From Candidatus Raymondbacteria bacterium RIFOXYA2_FULL_49_16 (GTDB lineage: Bacteria; Fibrobacterota; OXYB2-FULL-49-7; XYB2-FULL-49-35): a stretch of 64,000 nucleotides of DNA. The notes beneath the pieces are model-generated. The model saw only the letters and a program-made list of their open reading frames with translations. It made no database searches and was not told the DNA's origin. Position 1 is the stretch's first letter; each line of letters starts with the position of its first letter. This document shows positions 63,693 through 64,000 of this stretch, piece by piece. The stretch spans positions 1 through 64,000 of the forward strand of contig MFYT01000109.1 of the NCBI GenBank assembly GCA_001789205.1. The letters are read 5' to 3'. Position numbers and translations under genes: made by a program.

Positions 63693-64000
63693 GATTTCCC
63701 TTAATGGCGCGGGTGCAAAAGAGGCGGTGTCCTGGCTTTCCAAGAAATTTGATGTTGAAGTGATCTCCCCGGACGCGCCCGAAAGTGAAACCGTGAACAT
63801 TGATGACACGGAGTTCTGGACCGAGATGCAGCGTAACCGTGTTGGAAACCTGCTTGAAGCGGCGCGCCTGAAGGCCGGGTTCACCCAGGAACAGGCTGCA
63901 AAGACTATGGGGGTCAAGCAGAACATGATAAGCGATTACGAGAATGGACGGCGGCGGCTGTCCCAGCGCATGGCGCAGCGGTTCGCGGATGCGCTGGGGG
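63661..64000 (+). CDS. Xre-family antitoxin with N-terminal extension (partial, cut by window end)
   Basis: The frame starts at ATG 63661 inside the toxin gene and is open to the right edge (113 codons). It has an N-terminal part (KTPHIEISLNGAGAKEAV) and, at about residues 65-113, an HTH-Xre domain with AARLKAGFTQEQAAKTMGVKQ and ISDYENGRRRLS. Together with the toxin it forms a HigBA-like type II system, in which the antitoxin binds and represses its own operon and neutralises the toxin. Confidence 0.88.
   Translation, partial: MLAVVKTPHIEISLNGAGAKEAVSWLSKKFDVEVISPDAPESETVNIDDTEFWTEMQRNRVGNLLEAARLKAGFTQEQAAKTMGVKQNMISDYENGRRRLSQRMAQRFADALG

Overview
The window looks like chromosomal DNA of a Gram-negative bacterium of the Fibrobacterota/Bacteroidota (FCB) superphylum. 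The evidence is a type A T9SS sorting domain on a secreted SGNH protein, a TolC-type outer-membrane channel, many lipoproteins, giant beta-helix and VWA surface proteins, and a NahK-type kinase paired with its nucleotidyltransferase. Closer placement (a Chitinispirillum/Chitinivibrio-like lineage is possible) is a guess. Genes are densely packed, with many ATGA-type overlaps. No phage, transposase or CRISPR array was found.

Layout. (1) 1-14055: two divergent giant surface protein genes. One is a modular parallel beta-helix protein that runs off the left edge and has no stop in the window. The other is a 2810-residue VWA protein with a ~480-residue unit in three copies. They share a 387-bp AT-rich promoter region. 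(2) 14059-16226: an AraC-type regulator, an MBL-fold hydrolase and an AAC(3)-family acyltransferase. (3) 16227-23698: an ECF sigma factor behind an ECF-type promoter, a candidate membrane anti-sigma, a Spy/CpxP-like periplasmic protein, then a TolC/MacA/ABC efflux machine with two permeases. This reads as an envelope or metal stress module. (4) 23774-32241: a T9SS-secreted SGNH hydrolase with a GH20 hexosaminidase, a relic of another T9SS domain, a lipocalin, a LOG protein, and an epimerase/NahK-like kinase/nucleotidyltransferase set that could salvage amino sugars released by the GH20 enzyme. (5) 32289-38981: a tight seven-gene minus-strand run, dsbD-moxR-TPR-DUF58-rRNA/tRNA methyltransferase-AEC transporter-thiE.

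(6) 39044-44897: an Ig-like lipoprotein, a small Cys-rich protein, dGTPase, and recF-DUF721-gyrB. (7) 44898-54424: a long minus-strand run: folK, deoxynucleoside kinase, panB, then rfbB, trxB, two tandem cyclic-nucleotide-binding proteins, two SurA/PpiC-type foldases and a lipoprotein. (8) 54501-60604: a very acidic 73-residue protein, a predicted leaderless small gene, then a sodium:solute symporter system with an enlarged DUF4212 small subunit and a fused Cache-PAS-CBS-nucleotidyltransferase regulator. (9) 60837-64000: a membrane protein plus a secreted barrel-like protein, tRNA-Pro(CGG), and a RelE/HigB-type toxin with an Xre antitoxin that runs off the right edge.

The most notable observations are: the repeat architecture of the two giant proteins; the ECF/Spy-like/efflux module with a visible ECF promoter; the rebuilt symporter regulation module; and a recurring promoter geometry (-10 box, six bases, ATG, no Shine-Dalgarno) that predicts leaderless mRNAs for at least three genes.
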